Shown here one piece after another: positions 53,537 to 64,000 of a stretch of 64,000 bases of DNA. This DNA comes from Dipteronia dyeriana (taxonomy: Eukaryota; Streptophyta; Magnoliopsida; Sapindales; Sapindaceae). Numbering within the stretch: position 1 is the first letter of the stretch; every line of letters begins with the position of its first letter. A model generated the notes under the pieces. The model was given only the letters and a program-made list of their open reading frames with translations, searched no databases and was not told the DNA's origin. A program made the translations under genes and the position numbers. The stretch is taken from NCBI GenBank assembly GCA_032871835.1, contig CM065299.1, forward strand, positions 82,217,652-82,281,651. Direction: 5' to 3'.

Positions 53537-56315
53537 TCATTCCCTATTAGAGTCAATGTTAGGGCACGTCTGTTTGTTGTGTCCAATGGAATGACAGATG
53601 CTACACTTGCGGCGGTATTCATCGGGAACACCTCTGCTTGGACCTTCATTAATCATAGGTGGATTAGAACATCTCCTGGAATTATGCCCTGGTTGTCCAC
53701 ATCTTTTACAGGATTGTGTAGTTGTCCTCTCCGAAGACGAGACATGGTGACCCGCACGTGGTCGTCCTGCTTGTCTCCTAGAGTTTGGATTCAAGACCAT
53801 CCTCTAAGCAATGTCAGAGGGCACAACCCAAGTGGAAGGATCTCCCACCGGCATAATAGGAACTGAGTACGCGACAATAAGTGTTTGTCTCTTGCAGTAG
53901 TCCGAACACAAAGTTGTCAAGTCCAAGTTTCGCTCCCTGTAAAAAATCATAGCACATCAATCATCTATATGTTTCAGTAATAATCACCTCACAGTAAAAC
54001 TTGAAAGTAATGTACCGTGTCGCCGCAAGAGCATGAGAACAGGTAAAATGATCCATTTGGAATTTTTTGCAAGTACAAGTCTTCCGGGCTAAGTCAATAG
54101 TCCACTGTTTTTCAGACCGCTTGACCGGGAAAATATTCCAGTCTACTGGATTTACGGTAAAAAAACCACACTTCTCCACACGTTTTAAGAGCACAAAATG
54201 TGCTGCATCGATCAACTGATGACGCATGGTTTGTGCAGCTCTATAGCGATTGAGAAACCACCGTTGTAGTATATTCCTAATGAACTCAGCCAGAGTCAGC
54301 ATAGGCAGTTGGCGTGCAAATTTTAGGCATGAGTTTATGCATTCTGCAGCATTTGTTGTCATCACCCTGTACCTTCTTTTCGGACAGTGTACACGGGACC
54401 ACTTGTGTGGACCGGTATCAATTACATAATCATATGTATTCTGGTGTAAGTTTCTTAACTCTTCCATATACCGGTTATATTCAAACTCGGTGTATGCGCA
54501 GGCTGTTTTGTCCATTATTACGGCAACATCCTTCCTATGAAATCGCTTCTTAATATTTTCAGCAAAGTGCCAGCAACATATGGTATGGGTGGCATAAGGG
54601 AACACTTTACAAATCACTGCTTCAATGTTTGGATACCTATCGGAAATGAAAACTAGCTCATCAATATGACCTAGGGCACCCTTCAAGCAATCCATAAACC
54701 ATTCCCATGAAAGGTTGTTTTCTGAGTCGTCGTACCCAAAAGCAAGTGGATACACCTGTTCGTTCCCATCTTGTGTTGTTGCAACAAACATTATACCCCG
54801 GAATCGTCCCTTCAAATGGGTACCATCAACCGCAATGACTGAACACATACACTTCCGGAATCCTCTAAGTGAGGCACCAATCGACATGAAAAAGTACAAA
54901 AATTTACCATCAGTGATTATACCGGGATTTGTTTGTTCCAAAACGTAGCCAAATGATGGAAGCAGTTGGAAGGTTTCCTCATGCGTTCCATATGTCAGTG
55001 ACAACGCATAATCGAGGGTGGCGTGTGCCTTACTGTACATGATTTGGATTCCATACATTGATTTCATGTCGGCGATTATGTCCTTCGGACGCATTAGTCG
55101 ACCATCTTGTTGTTGAAGTCTAGGTGCAATAACTTCTCCAATTGTGACTGCACTAGCTTGTCAGTGCCGGCGGTGAATTTCCTCTAACGGACAAGTGTGT
55201 TCGTTGACAAAACTTCTTACTTGAATGTATGTGCCTTCATCTCTCCTCACCGCTCTTAACTTCCACGTACAATTTCCCATCAAACAAACTAGATGTAATG
55301 TTGTTTTATTGGATCTTTTCACCTTCCACTCGAAGTTCTGGCGCATTGCAAAATGACCTACTAATCTCTTCAAATCCTTTTTCGTTGGAAAAAATTGCCC
55401 TTTATATATCATGCTTGTAGGTTCATCTTCAACCAAGTTCCTGCTTCCACCCATACCAAACGAGTATGATTCTGCTCCTGGAATAACCCATGTTGTGGCA
55501 TTATCAGAATCATCTGGAGTCACATTAGCCCGGACCTCGGAGTTCCCAGCTATATCTGGTGCACTGGAACTAAATCTGTGTACACGTCTTACACGTCTTT
55601 CCATTTCGACAGGTTCTTCATCATCCTCATTGTTCTGTACATTATCTACCGGATTCAAATTGCCCTCATTATCCACCTCATGAATTCGCCCAACATTCGG
55701 TGTTGTATTCTGGTCATTGTTGATGTCATTGTAGATCTCATTGTATTGCTGGTTGTACTGTCTTACATTCATCTCAATTTGACAACCAAATACATCGGCG
55801 AATTGAGGTCCCAGTGTATTATCATGGGCGGCTACTTCCAGTGGGACAGCACATATGTTTTCCCAACCATCAATCTCATTTTTTTCTGTGAACAACTAGT
55901 TGCTTCCGTCTGACGATCGAAAATGTTGGGTGTTATCAGGATGAGGGATATCTTCACCAATGACACCTCATGATGGCCTATCGATTAGACTAACACATAC
56001 TTGAGGGATCACCCTATCTTCCCCTAGCATAAATTGAACATCATCATTGTTTCTTATAAATGTACGACATATAGTTCCAGGAACAATTGATAGAGACTGT
56101 AGATCAGCATTGTATTTGTTCTCATCAAACTTCACAATGGTTTGCATGATCGACACCAGTTCGTCGTAACTCAAATTCTTGGACACATACAAACCTTGGT
56201 TATCGGAACCTAAATACCTCTGATTTCCGTCAGGTAATTGCTCCCATCGACCGTTGTAATGTATGACTATTCTCACCCTATCCATTGTCCTGTCAAAATG
56301 ATCATCAAAAACCAT
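53537..56315 (-). pseudogene. MuDR-type transposase
   Basis: One frame runs from ATG 56315 to 54016, and a 79-bp intron (53937-54015, GT...AG) joins it to exon 2 (53936-53537), about 900 codons in all. Order: N-terminal domain (55968-56315); acidic linker and MuDR DNA-binding domain (F-P-T-K-K-D-L-K-R-L-V ... W-K-L-R-A-V-R); MULE catalytic core with I-A-V-D-G-T-H-L-K-G and V-F-I-S-D-R-Y-P-N-I; SWIM finger C-T-C-K-K-F-Q-M-D-H-F-T-C-S-H; two C-terminal CCHC knuckles (C-K-R-C-G-Q-P-G-H and C-S-I-C-H). Four in-frame stops interrupt it: TGA at about 55966, TAG near 55894, TGA at 55161-55163, and TAG near 53817 in exon 2. No frameshift was found. Confidence 0.93.
53937..54015 (-). other. Intron of the MULE transposase
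   Basis: On the minus strand, CACG|GTACATTAC...TTTTTACAG|GGAGCG. Removing it restores the frame from the SWIM finger (C-S-H-A-L-A-A) into R-E-R-N-L-D-L-T-T-L-C, the usual continuation in this transposase family. Confidence 0.87.
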
Positions 56316-56386
56316 TATTAAGAAATAAATATTTAATATTAATTTTACATTTATAAAGGATTATTAAACAAAAATCATAAGTGTAA

Positions 56387-56795
56387 GCGATCGAGATTTT
56401 TTTAACTGATCGAGTTTTTTTAATGAGATCGAGTTTTTTTTGTTCAGGACCGAGCTCTATTTGTAAATCATCGACCTTTTTTTAATATGGCTCGAGCTTT
56501 TTTTCATATGACTCGAGCTTTTTTCAAATATGGCTCGACCTTTTTATTTTAGGGATTGAGTTTTTTTTTGTGAGGAATCTAGCTATTATTGTGCGGGATC
56601 GAGCTTTCTTGTGCGGGATCAAGCTTTCTTGTGAGGGATCGAGCTTTTTTTTAGAGGGATCGACCTTTTTTTCTGAGGGATCCAGATTTTTTATATGAGA
56701 TATCGAGCTTTTTTTTCTGATGGATCGATCATTTTTATAATTTGATCGAGCTTTTTTTCAAATGTTTCGAGCTTTTTTTAAATGGTTTCCAGCTT
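56387..56795. repeat. Minisatellite with TCGAG-T-run motif, upstream of the transposase
   Basis: About ten exact TCGAG words and as many variants, each followed by a T-run on the plus strand, with 'gtgagggatcgagctttctt'-type spacers. It begins about 70 bases upstream of the transposase ATG. The motif has the same plus-strand orientation as the array at 48826-49682. Confidence 0.93.
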
Positions 56796-57166
56796 TTATA
56801 CCCAATATTTTAAACTTGTTTGCACCACTTCAAATCAACTAGGCCAAATTTATATATATAAAAAATGCATACATGTTCATTCATTATTTTTTAAAAGCTT
56901 ACAACTCCCAGACATAAACAAAAAAAAAATTAAACATGTTCATAAATGTTCATACAGTGTTATGACACAGAAATACAAGAAAATATGGAAATGAAGATCA
57001 TAAATATTAATTTACCTACTTCTACAGTATGTCTGGAATGGAGCTCGTTTTTTGAAAAGATACCCGGAGTATGAGTACTTGATTTTGAGACAACTTTTTT
57101 GGACGAGAGCTTTTAAAGAATAAAAAATCGATTATTTAAGGACAATTTCGGTAGCTCACCATAATA
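56796..57166. other. MULE subterminal sequence
   Basis: AT-rich, no recognisable protein, between the right minisatellite and the terminal repeat. Confidence 0.6.
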
Positions 57167-57235
57167 GGTGCCTTTTAAACATAACTTATTATAACGGTGA
57201 CATCACTGCAACTTACAAAAAAAAAATGACATTTC

Positions 57236-57244
57236 TCACCATTT
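57236..57244. other. MULE target-site duplication, right copy (TCACCATTT)
   Basis: Pairs with 48422-48430 with two mismatches. Confidence 0.65.
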
Positions 57245-57830
57245 CCACTCTAGAATTCCCATATTCAGAACTAAAGGATCGTGTTGCTGCAGCATTTTCA
57301 TCTTCTCCTACTTGCAAGGATTGCATTGTTTCCATTATATGTCAGAATGATGAAATGGATATTGTACTATATTGGCTCTCTCTTGGAGCTGCTGAATGGA
57401 CTGAGCGCACACATGCTAGCAAGTACTTCAAAAATGTCAAAGCTGCTGCTTATGCTAATAATAAACTCTATGTTTTTGATGATTCTGATACATTACTTAG
57501 ACTTGATCCTGAAGAAGATGTAAAGTGGGTAGAGGGCAAAATATAGTAGCCAGCGGAGGAACTGAATGGTCTGAACCTCTACCTCATGGTCGTAAAAAGA
57601 GGTTTTTAGAAGAAAAATGCATAATCAAGAAGTTGGGGTTGCAAAATGATGTGTGGATTACTTCTTGCGGGACAATAGTACCAACTGATGGACTTCTTCC
57701 CAAACTGTATTTCAATGAAAGCATCAGCAATTCTTAAGAATCTGAAAGCTGCCGCTATAAAGGAGTATGGCTCACACCTCGGTTCCATCAAATTTCCCCA
57801 TATTTCTTTCATTGAATTATATAACTTATT
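57245..57830 (+). pseudogene. F-box/DUF295 protein, C-terminal part
   Basis: It reads S-T-L-E-F-P-Y-S-E-L-K-D-R-V, then C-I-V-S-I-I-C-Q-N-D-E-M-D-I, K-A-A-A-Y-A-N-N-K-L-Y-V-F-D-D-S and L-R-L-D-P-E-E-D-V-K-W-V, the kelch-like DUF295 region. A TAG at 57544-57546 closes this frame. Coding resumes in another frame (57525-57737) with L-G-L-Q-N-D-V-W-I-T-S-C-G-T-I-V, and then a third, suggesting two frameshifts. Together with 41523-41802 and 48306-48430 it makes one broken host gene. Confidence 0.9.
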
Positions 57831-59219
57831 TGCTCTTTTTAAGTTAGATTCTTACTACTTTGTTAGTAGTTTCTTTTGGTAGAGAACTTGCAAGAATTTT
57901 ATCTGAAATAATTAAGTTAGTGTAATTCGTTTCTTGTTTCTTATCAGTGGTCTTCTATGAACATTCCTTGGATTGAACTTGGTGACAAAAGAACCAAAAT
58001 TCTGAGATTCATTCAATCCAACCATTTTGATTTTCTTTTAGCATGAACTATATATCAACATAGTGATGTGAAGAAACTTTAATGAGCTTGTCAAGTCACG
58101 GAAAGAATCAAAAGCCATGGATCCAAAGAGATCCAATCTCAGATTTTTCGACATCCAAACAATTCTGAGGTTGGTCTCTTTGAGGGTCCTTTTATATTTT
58201 TCTGTGAGATTCCCCCTTTAATTTAATTCTTATAGCATTGCTAACACATTGAATTCACATATTTTATCCTTGTGATTTGATCAAATTTAAACTTTTGTTG
58301 GTGAACTTCTGATAGAATTGTTACAGTCACTCTTACTTATACTGTTGTTGCCTACAAGGGCTGCTTTTCAGCTATTGCTTTAAACATGTTAACATAATGA
58401 AAATATAATATCACAAATGCAAATAGACACATTCAGGCTATGTATGAAATGGCTTTGTTTTGGAACAGCTCTGCTTATAGCTTATTTTAAGATATAATCA
58501 ACTTTGGTAAACTAAATTTTATAAGTGTTTAATTTTGAAAGGATGGAAAATGTATTGAACAAAATTATTAAAATAGATATAATTAATATTATAAATATAA
58601 AGCATATAAAAAGAAATAAATAAGAAATTGAAGTAGAAAAAAATAACAAATTATGACCGAGTAAACTTGCTCAAAAATCCGAGTCAATTCAGTCTCTTCA
58701 CATTTGAAATTCAGCCACTGAATTAACTTGCTCAAAAACCTGATTAAACTCGTTATTGTCTTTCTATTTAAATAGTGGGGGTATTATTGACATTACATAA
58801 CAATAAATTAGTTTCTGTTTTAAAATACTACCCCACTCAACTTTTCAAATGTTGTTTATTGAAAGAACAACTTGGAAAATAAACTGCTTTTGAAAAGTTT
58901 ACTAAACACCTATTTGTTAAAAACTTGAAAAATAAGTACTTATTTCTCAAGTAAAAACAATCTCAATTGTAGCTTCAATCTCACATGCAGTTAATTTCCT
59001 ACCTGCAGCTATAAATATGTTAACAATTTAGATCCCTTCATGCATATCCTTTTGTTCTCAGAGTACTGATATCAGTAATTTTCATACTTTTACGGTTGAA
59101 ATTCCACATTCGATTGTTGCTTGTATTGCTGAAACTGAAATGCTACCAGTGAGACATCAAACTTTTATTTTGACATTGGAGGCTTGGAAATTTAAATTTT
59201 AAATGGGCTGATATTAAAT
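57831..59219. other. 3' flank of the F-box gene and MITE-like sequence
   Basis: No gene recognised. Bases 58450-58990 may be a decayed MITE: 'gcttatagcttattttaagat...ggtaaact' at the left and the complement of 'agtttactaaacac...aagtacttattt' at the right look like poor inverted repeats, but I found no TSD. Confidence 0.4.
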
Positions 59220-59339
59220 TTAGAATACTTGAAAACTGAAAAAGTTACAAGTATTCTTTTTCCATCTTTTTTGACCCAAAATTAGTCTGAACCCAGAAGT
59301 GAAAACGAAGCATATCAAGTAAGAAAAATAAAAATAAAA

Positions 59340-59480
59340 ATATTGCTTAGATCTTCTTGTACCCATTTGCTGTTTACATCCTTGAAACCAAGAAGCAGAT
59401 TGAGCAAATTGTGTTATTGCATCCCATTCAAGAAAGATTCTCTCACTATTGTTCAAGTATTCTTAGAAGAAAATTGTTCA
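59340..59480 (-). other. Exon-like open stretch of unknown origin
   Basis: The minus strand reads L-N-N-S-E-R-I-F-L-E-W-D-A-I-T-Q-F-A-Q, then W-F-Q-G-C-K-Q-Q-M-G-T-R-R-S-K-Q before an A/T run. The composition looks like real protein and not random AT DNA. I do not recognise the family. It could be one exon of a captured or broken host gene; flanking exons were not found. Confidence 0.35.
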
Positions 59481-60190
59481 TATTAGCCAGGCAAATGATT
59501 CCATTCATTGCCTAATCTTAATTATTTATATACAATTAGAGTAAGGTAATTGCTTCCATCGACTGAGTATAGAGAATGACCTTATTATTCTTGAAATTAT
59601 TCAAGTTTTTCTTTAAGATCATCTTCGATGGGTCTCCATTTTATTAAAATAAAGATCCATTTCATTTTGATGGTTCTCTAATTTATGTGGATCGAGAAAT
59701 ATCATTTTATCAAATTTTGATCTTTATATTTAGAGATCTAAAACCACATCTCTATTTAACTTTTTTTTTTTATAAAAAAAAAATCTCATTTTACCCTTAT
59801 ATTTGTTCTTCGATTACTCCTTTATCCTTTTTATATTTTTAGTGAAACTCAATTAATATATTAAATCTTTTTTTTATAAATGTAATTACTATAAAAATTA
59901 TACTGTTGAAAATATTTTTTTGAGATCTTTCGATCGAGTATAATATCGACTATATTTTAATATTCTCAATATTTTTATTTATTACATCTTTTATTAATCA
60001 ATGAAATAATAAGTATTTTAATAAAAAGCAAATGTTTTCAAATCATCAATTTGTATATGTAATTAACATATATTATAATAATTAATTCTAAATAATTCAG
60101 TAAAACAAAATACTAACATTAACATCTTCAAATTAAAATATTAAAACGGAAAAATAACATAAAAAAGAACATTGAAAATTAAAATAAAAC
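59481..60190. other. AT-rich non-coding sequence
   Basis: Nothing recognisable: A/T runs and short frames only. Confidence 0.5.
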
Positions 60191-60960
60191 CAATAAAAAT
60201 AACAATGAAACTTAAAAGTAAGATAAAAAATATATAAATGTTAAAAAAATATATCAAAATAATTACATGTAAAAATGATAACGAATCAAGTTCAGCCCAT
60301 GTTACAATCCAAAAAGCCTTGGTCATTCACCCCTCAATAGATATGTTCTCAACCCAAATACTAGAGTCGAATGTGGCTTCAAGTTTCGGCCCACATGCTC
60401 CATTTGGACCTCAAGCCTTATTTAATTTTTCCAGCAGCCACTTAACTATTAAGGGATGATGGTATCCAGTTGCAAAGGGACTAAATATGGTTTTTATCAA
60501 GATTATTTATGACTTCTTTTAATTTTTGAATTTAAACTATTTCCTAAGGTTATTTTTAGTTATTTAATGTTTAGATTTTCAATTTGGGTTGTTCCAAAGC
60601 TATTATTTATTTCTCTTTTGTTCCCCATGCTTGGAGGGTTGTTCCAAGAGTAGTCTTTCTTGTGTTTCCCATCCAGGGTTGTTCCAAGAATAGTCTTTTT
60701 TGTGTTTTCCATGCTTGAAGGGTTGTTCCAAGCTTAAATACCCTATTTTCGGATTGTAATGGAGTAGAAAATGAATGAATAATTTCAGAACCCATTGTGG
60801 TGTCTTTTATCACAAAAATTCTTATATCTTTAGTGTGGACTTCCAAGAGTGGTGAATTTGGTTAATAATTATATATCTTAAGGTGGTGTTTCTTATCCCT
60901 AAGTAGTGAATTTAGTTTTAAGATTTCTTATTCATTTCCCTTAAAACATTGTTACCTTAA
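60191..60960 (+). mobile_element. LTR-like remnant
   Basis: The sequence has the look of a gypsy LTR: a purine-rich start region, three 'gggttgttccaag' units (60637-60735, spacing about 40), TTAAATACCC near 60733 and a TGTAATGGAGTAGAAAATGAATGAAT transcription-end-like region. No edges, partner LTR or TSD could be fixed. Confidence 0.35.
60637..60735. repeat. Tandem repeat of ~40 bp ('gggttgttccaag')
   Basis: Units start at about 60637, 60677 and 60720, with 'agtctttcttgtgttt(t/c)cca' between them. A related unit is at 60588. Confidence 0.88.
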
Positions 60961-61012
60961 CTTTCTTTATTCTTCCATATTAGAACGGAATCAACAAATA
61001 GTTACGTGTGAC

Positions 61013-62866
61013 TAGGGATGTCCATTGGACGAATTCGAGACGGGTAAAATAAATCCCAACTTCGATCCAAACAAAATTATTTACCTCTGAATCTGCTTTT
61101 GAAGACCGTGGTCGAGGTCGGGAATTTTCAAGTCGAGGGAAGTAGCCCCAAACCTACCTCACCTCTCTCCAAGTGTGTATAATAACTAGTTTTTTTTTAA
61201 TTTAAATAAAAATATGTTTTAATTAGATAACAGAATTTATAATAATTTTTTTATATCTTAATTAAAATAATATGTCTTAATTCTTTAAAATATTAATATT
61301 ATTATTAAATAAATATTAAACGGGTTCGTATGTACAGGGACAATAAATCCCTACACCACCTCTTTTTAGAAACAAAGAGTAGGAATGGATCCTAAACCCG
61401 CACCGACCCATTTATTTTGATAAAGAGGTAATTACACTGTCATTAGTATTGACCGTTAAATTACACTGTGACTTTTTCAAAATGCTGAAAAGACGAAACT
61501 ACCCCTGATAACTATTATTAAAAAAAAGCAATTAAAAAAATTAATAAAAATGCAAAGGGTTATCAAATTAAAAAATCGTTAAAAAAATTGGATCTCTATC
61601 TTCGAAGATTTATGAAAAAAAAAAAAAAGAAGGAAAAGAAATAAAAAAATTCCAGATTACCATCATCATCCTTCAATCTCAAAATTTCCAGAGTTTTATA
61701 TCTAAATAAAAATCCATTTTTTTTTCTTTCAAGAACAAAAGATATAACAAATTTCCAGATTCTCATCATTCTCAACTCTCCACAGCCATCATCATCCTTC
61801 CATCTCAAAATTTCCAGATTTTTATTAAGATATACAAAAAATTCCAGATTATCATCATTCTCATCTCTCCACATCTATCATCATCCTTCAATCTCAAAAT
61901 TTCTAGATTTTTATTTTTTTTAAATCCAATTTTTTTTTTCAAGAACAAATTTCACAAAGAATCCGGTATCAAAAAAAAAAAAAAACTCACATATCCATCC
62001 AATAACAACTCTTCATCAAACAAAAACAAATACTCCACCAAAAAAATTAAAAAAGAAAAAGAAAAATGAAGATCCTCAACCTTACATCCGGAAAGCTGAA
62101 GATCTGCTCCAAATGGAGCGATCATCTGCCATCTTTGATGATGGAATTTCTGCTCCAGATGGGGCAGCGCTCCGGTTCCGTTTCCCCCGCATACTTGGTT
62201 CAGTGAGTTAGTGAGCAAGACCAAACTCAAATCTTTGGGAAGACTTTTCAGGAGATGCTACTCGTTTAGATGAATATTTGATGGGAGCTGGTAGACGACA
62301 TTGGTGAAGCTAGAATCTCTTCCAGGATTTTTTTTCTTTTGGTTTTATTTTTTATTTTCAAAAATTGAAATCGTGTGGGCAAACCGACAAAGAACTGAAA
62401 GGAATCGAGGAGATCATATCTTCTTTAATTTTTTTGGATTTTTTTTTAAATAAAAATTAATAAATGTCCACTTTTAATTTATTTTTTTAAAATGAATGAG
62501 TCCCCACCATCCATATATATGATGGATGGTTGAGATTCATCTTCTTTTATTTTGTTTTCTGAAATACATTTTCTGATTTCTGATTTTTTTTAAATAAGGA
62601 TATAGGTTAAAAGACAATATTACCCTTGGCTTGTCAAAACTCAAAAGTTTACTGTCAAACTTGGTCAAACTTGAATGGTTGGGAGATGAGTGTCGATATA
62701 TAAAAAAGTTGTAATTGACTGTAAATTGGCAAACCTCGTTTTTGAAACAATGAGTAGGAATCGATCCTAAACCTGCACTGATCCATTTATTTTGAAAAAT
62801 ACCCTTTGTATGGGACGGGGTGGGACGGGTACTCACCGGTTTGAGTGTTTTTTTTTTACATCCCTA
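61013..62866. mobile_element. hAT-like non-autonomous element with an internal composite insert
   Basis: The ends are TAGGGATGTCC... and ...TACATCCCTA, inverted for about 9 bases and followed inward by G/C-rich 'gacgggta'-type words. 8-bp flanks CGTGTGAC (61005-61012) and AGTGTGAT (62867-62874) share 6 of 8, fitting a hAT TSD. A 60-bp segment ('agtaggaatggatcctaaacc') is present near both 61378 and 62752. The part between (about 61430-62735) may be a separate insertion; its start 'taattacactgtcatta' is seen in MULE-type MITEs. No ORF. Confidence 0.6.
61640..61915. repeat. Diverged repeats ('tcatcatccttcaatctcaaaatttccag')
   Basis: The word occurs at about 61663, 61790 and 61870, with 'ccagatt(c/a)tcatcattctcatctctcc' between them. 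Confidence 0.85.
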
Positions 62867-62874
62867 AGTGTGAT

Positions 62875-64000
62875 TAATTATAAAAAAAATAAAAAATTAG
62901 ATGAAATAAAAGTAAGTAAATTGTTAACAAAAATAGTTAATAGAACTATTAAAGAAAGTTTGAAATTTTAGTTATAAAGTAAAATGATAATAATTTATTA
63001 TTTGGATATTATAAAATAGAAAACTGTTGAAGTAGTAAATTTATGGAGATTGAATATTCTTGAAATATTTTAGTCTCCAAAATGGAGAAAAATTGGATAA
63101 CGATTGAAAATGGCATTTAAGAGATCTCCGATACAAAAGTGGTTTATATATATATTGTGTTTTGTGTGACTTTTCCTACAATCCTTTTTATTTTTTGAAT
63201 AAAAAAAACATTTACTTTTCTATATAAAAATGAAGTTTATTTATAATCCAAGAAGAAAATCATGATCATATGTGTTCGTATATAATTATTACTTTTGAAA
63301 TGTTTTTATTCCATATTATATATATATAATTGTTTAACATAAATATAAATGTAAAATTACTAATTTTCAGATAATTTTACTTTTAAATAACAAACGTGTT
63401 GACAATACATTCAGATGTAAGGAAATAAAAAATAAACATGTCATTCAAGTTCAGATTTCAGTCCATATTCAGTCTTTTGAGAAATTCAAAACTTTTCGGT
63501 CTTTCAACAACAACAAAACAAACGATACCTTACTTCCTGTTGGGTACACAACAATCGGTGAAAGAAAATAGAAGAAGAAAATAATTGTTTATACAAGTAA
63601 AATGTAAACAACAATTTTGAAGATACCAAAATTTAATCTTTTAATAACCTACTGCAATTAAATAACAACAAATAATAAAGAAAAAAAATAATACAGTAAA
63701 ACTAAAATACTAACTTGATAAGTAGATAGAGGCTTGCAAATGGTTGCAATGTTCTAAAACAGTATTTCACCCCTTCTCTTGTGTTTGAAGTTCTACGGGT
63801 GACTGTTTCCTAGGATACAACTATCTGTATTCTAATTTCTAGCACTAGAAATTAGAACCCTAGCGAACTTTGTATATTTCCTCTCAATGCAGTCTACTTA
63901 TTTTTTATGTAGACAAACTAACTAAAAAAGAACTTCTATCAAATTCTTCTTAAAACTCTTGTATTTTGGAATGAATTTCATTCTAATTTATAAACTCAAA
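62875..64000. other. AT-rich non-coding right edge
   Basis: No gene recognised on either strand. The last 300 bases, less AT-rich, might be part of an LTR running off the window, but I saw no primer site or partner. Confidence 0.5.
63830..63857. repeat. Perfect palindrome, 13-bp arms, 2-base loop
   Basis: TTCTAATTTCTAG then CA then CTAGAAATTAGAA. The arms are exact reverse complements. Confidence 0.97.

Larger units (their letters stand above)
48431..57235. mobile_element. Mutator-like element (MULE) with ULP1-type protease and transposase genes
   Basis: About 8.8 kb between two halves of the F-box gene. The ends are imperfect inverted repeats: 'atcacaactttactaatgta...gtttaaaaggcacc' (48451-48485) against the complement of 57167-57204. 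The outer tip is diverged, with a T-run on the right. A 9-bp TSD fits MULEs. Inside are a plus-strand DUF1985/ULP1 gene and a minus-strand MuDR-type transposase, tail to tail. This two-gene layout is like the KAONASHI-type ULP-bearing MULEs known in plants. Confidence 0.87.

Noticed and set aside
58450..58990. MITE with clear terminal repeats
   Set aside because: Suspected inverted ends align poorly and no target duplication was visible.

Overview
The window is nuclear DNA of a flowering plant, most likely a dicot. It is AT-rich and almost entirely transposon-derived. Evidence includes Ty1/copia and Ty3/gypsy elements, an endogenous plant pararetrovirus fragment, a Mutator-like element (MULE) carrying a ULP1-type protease, two small DNA transposons and one plant F-box (DUF295) gene in three pieces. 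I saw no tRNA, rRNA, CRISPR array or intact host gene.

Left block (1-38990) is a nested stack resolved by target-site duplications (TSDs). Copia-1 is the outer element: decayed gag-pol at 1526-5747, with coding resuming at 38318 and a 3' LTR at 38682. Its gag side is cut by a minus-strand gypsy LTR (about 367-1525). Its RNase H is split by a minus-strand gypsy element of the Tat lineage (5748-38317, LTRs 5748-6524 and 37529-38317, TSD ATTGT/ATTGC). The Tat element has gag, protease, RT, two RNase H domains and integrase on the minus strand, and an antisense ORF region on the plus strand (about 23.4-28.5 kb). Copia-2 (6785-23303, TSD GTCAC) lies near its 3' LTR, and a solo LTR of the Copia-2 family (30535-32676, TSD CCCAC) lies in its integrase. 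The 5' LTR of Copia-2 carries a pararetrovirus segment (8437-15687) inserted in a (TA)n microsatellite. That segment contains a nearly perfect 1,095-bp inverted repeat of RT/RNase H.

Middle block (38991-57800): a Harbinger/Tourist-like MITE (39047-40015) is followed by a host F-box/DUF295 gene broken by two insertions. These are Copia-3 (41803-48300, TSD CAACG) and a MULE (48431-57235, 9-bp TSD, 7/9 matching). The MULE carries a convergent pair of genes, a ULP1-like protease (plus) and a MuDR-type transposase (minus). A TCGAGCTTTTTT minisatellite lies just upstream of each.

Right block (57800-64000) is AT-rich and gene-poor. It holds MITE-like and LTR-like sequence, a hAT-like composite (61013-62866, 8-bp TSD) and a 13-bp-arm palindrome.

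Every transposon gene seen has stops, frameshifts or deletions, so nothing here looks autonomous as it stands. Relative age follows from nesting: Copia-1, then Tat, then Copia-2, then the pararetrovirus. Coordinates of decayed coding regions are approximate; LTR, TSD and inverted-repeat boundaries were read base by base.
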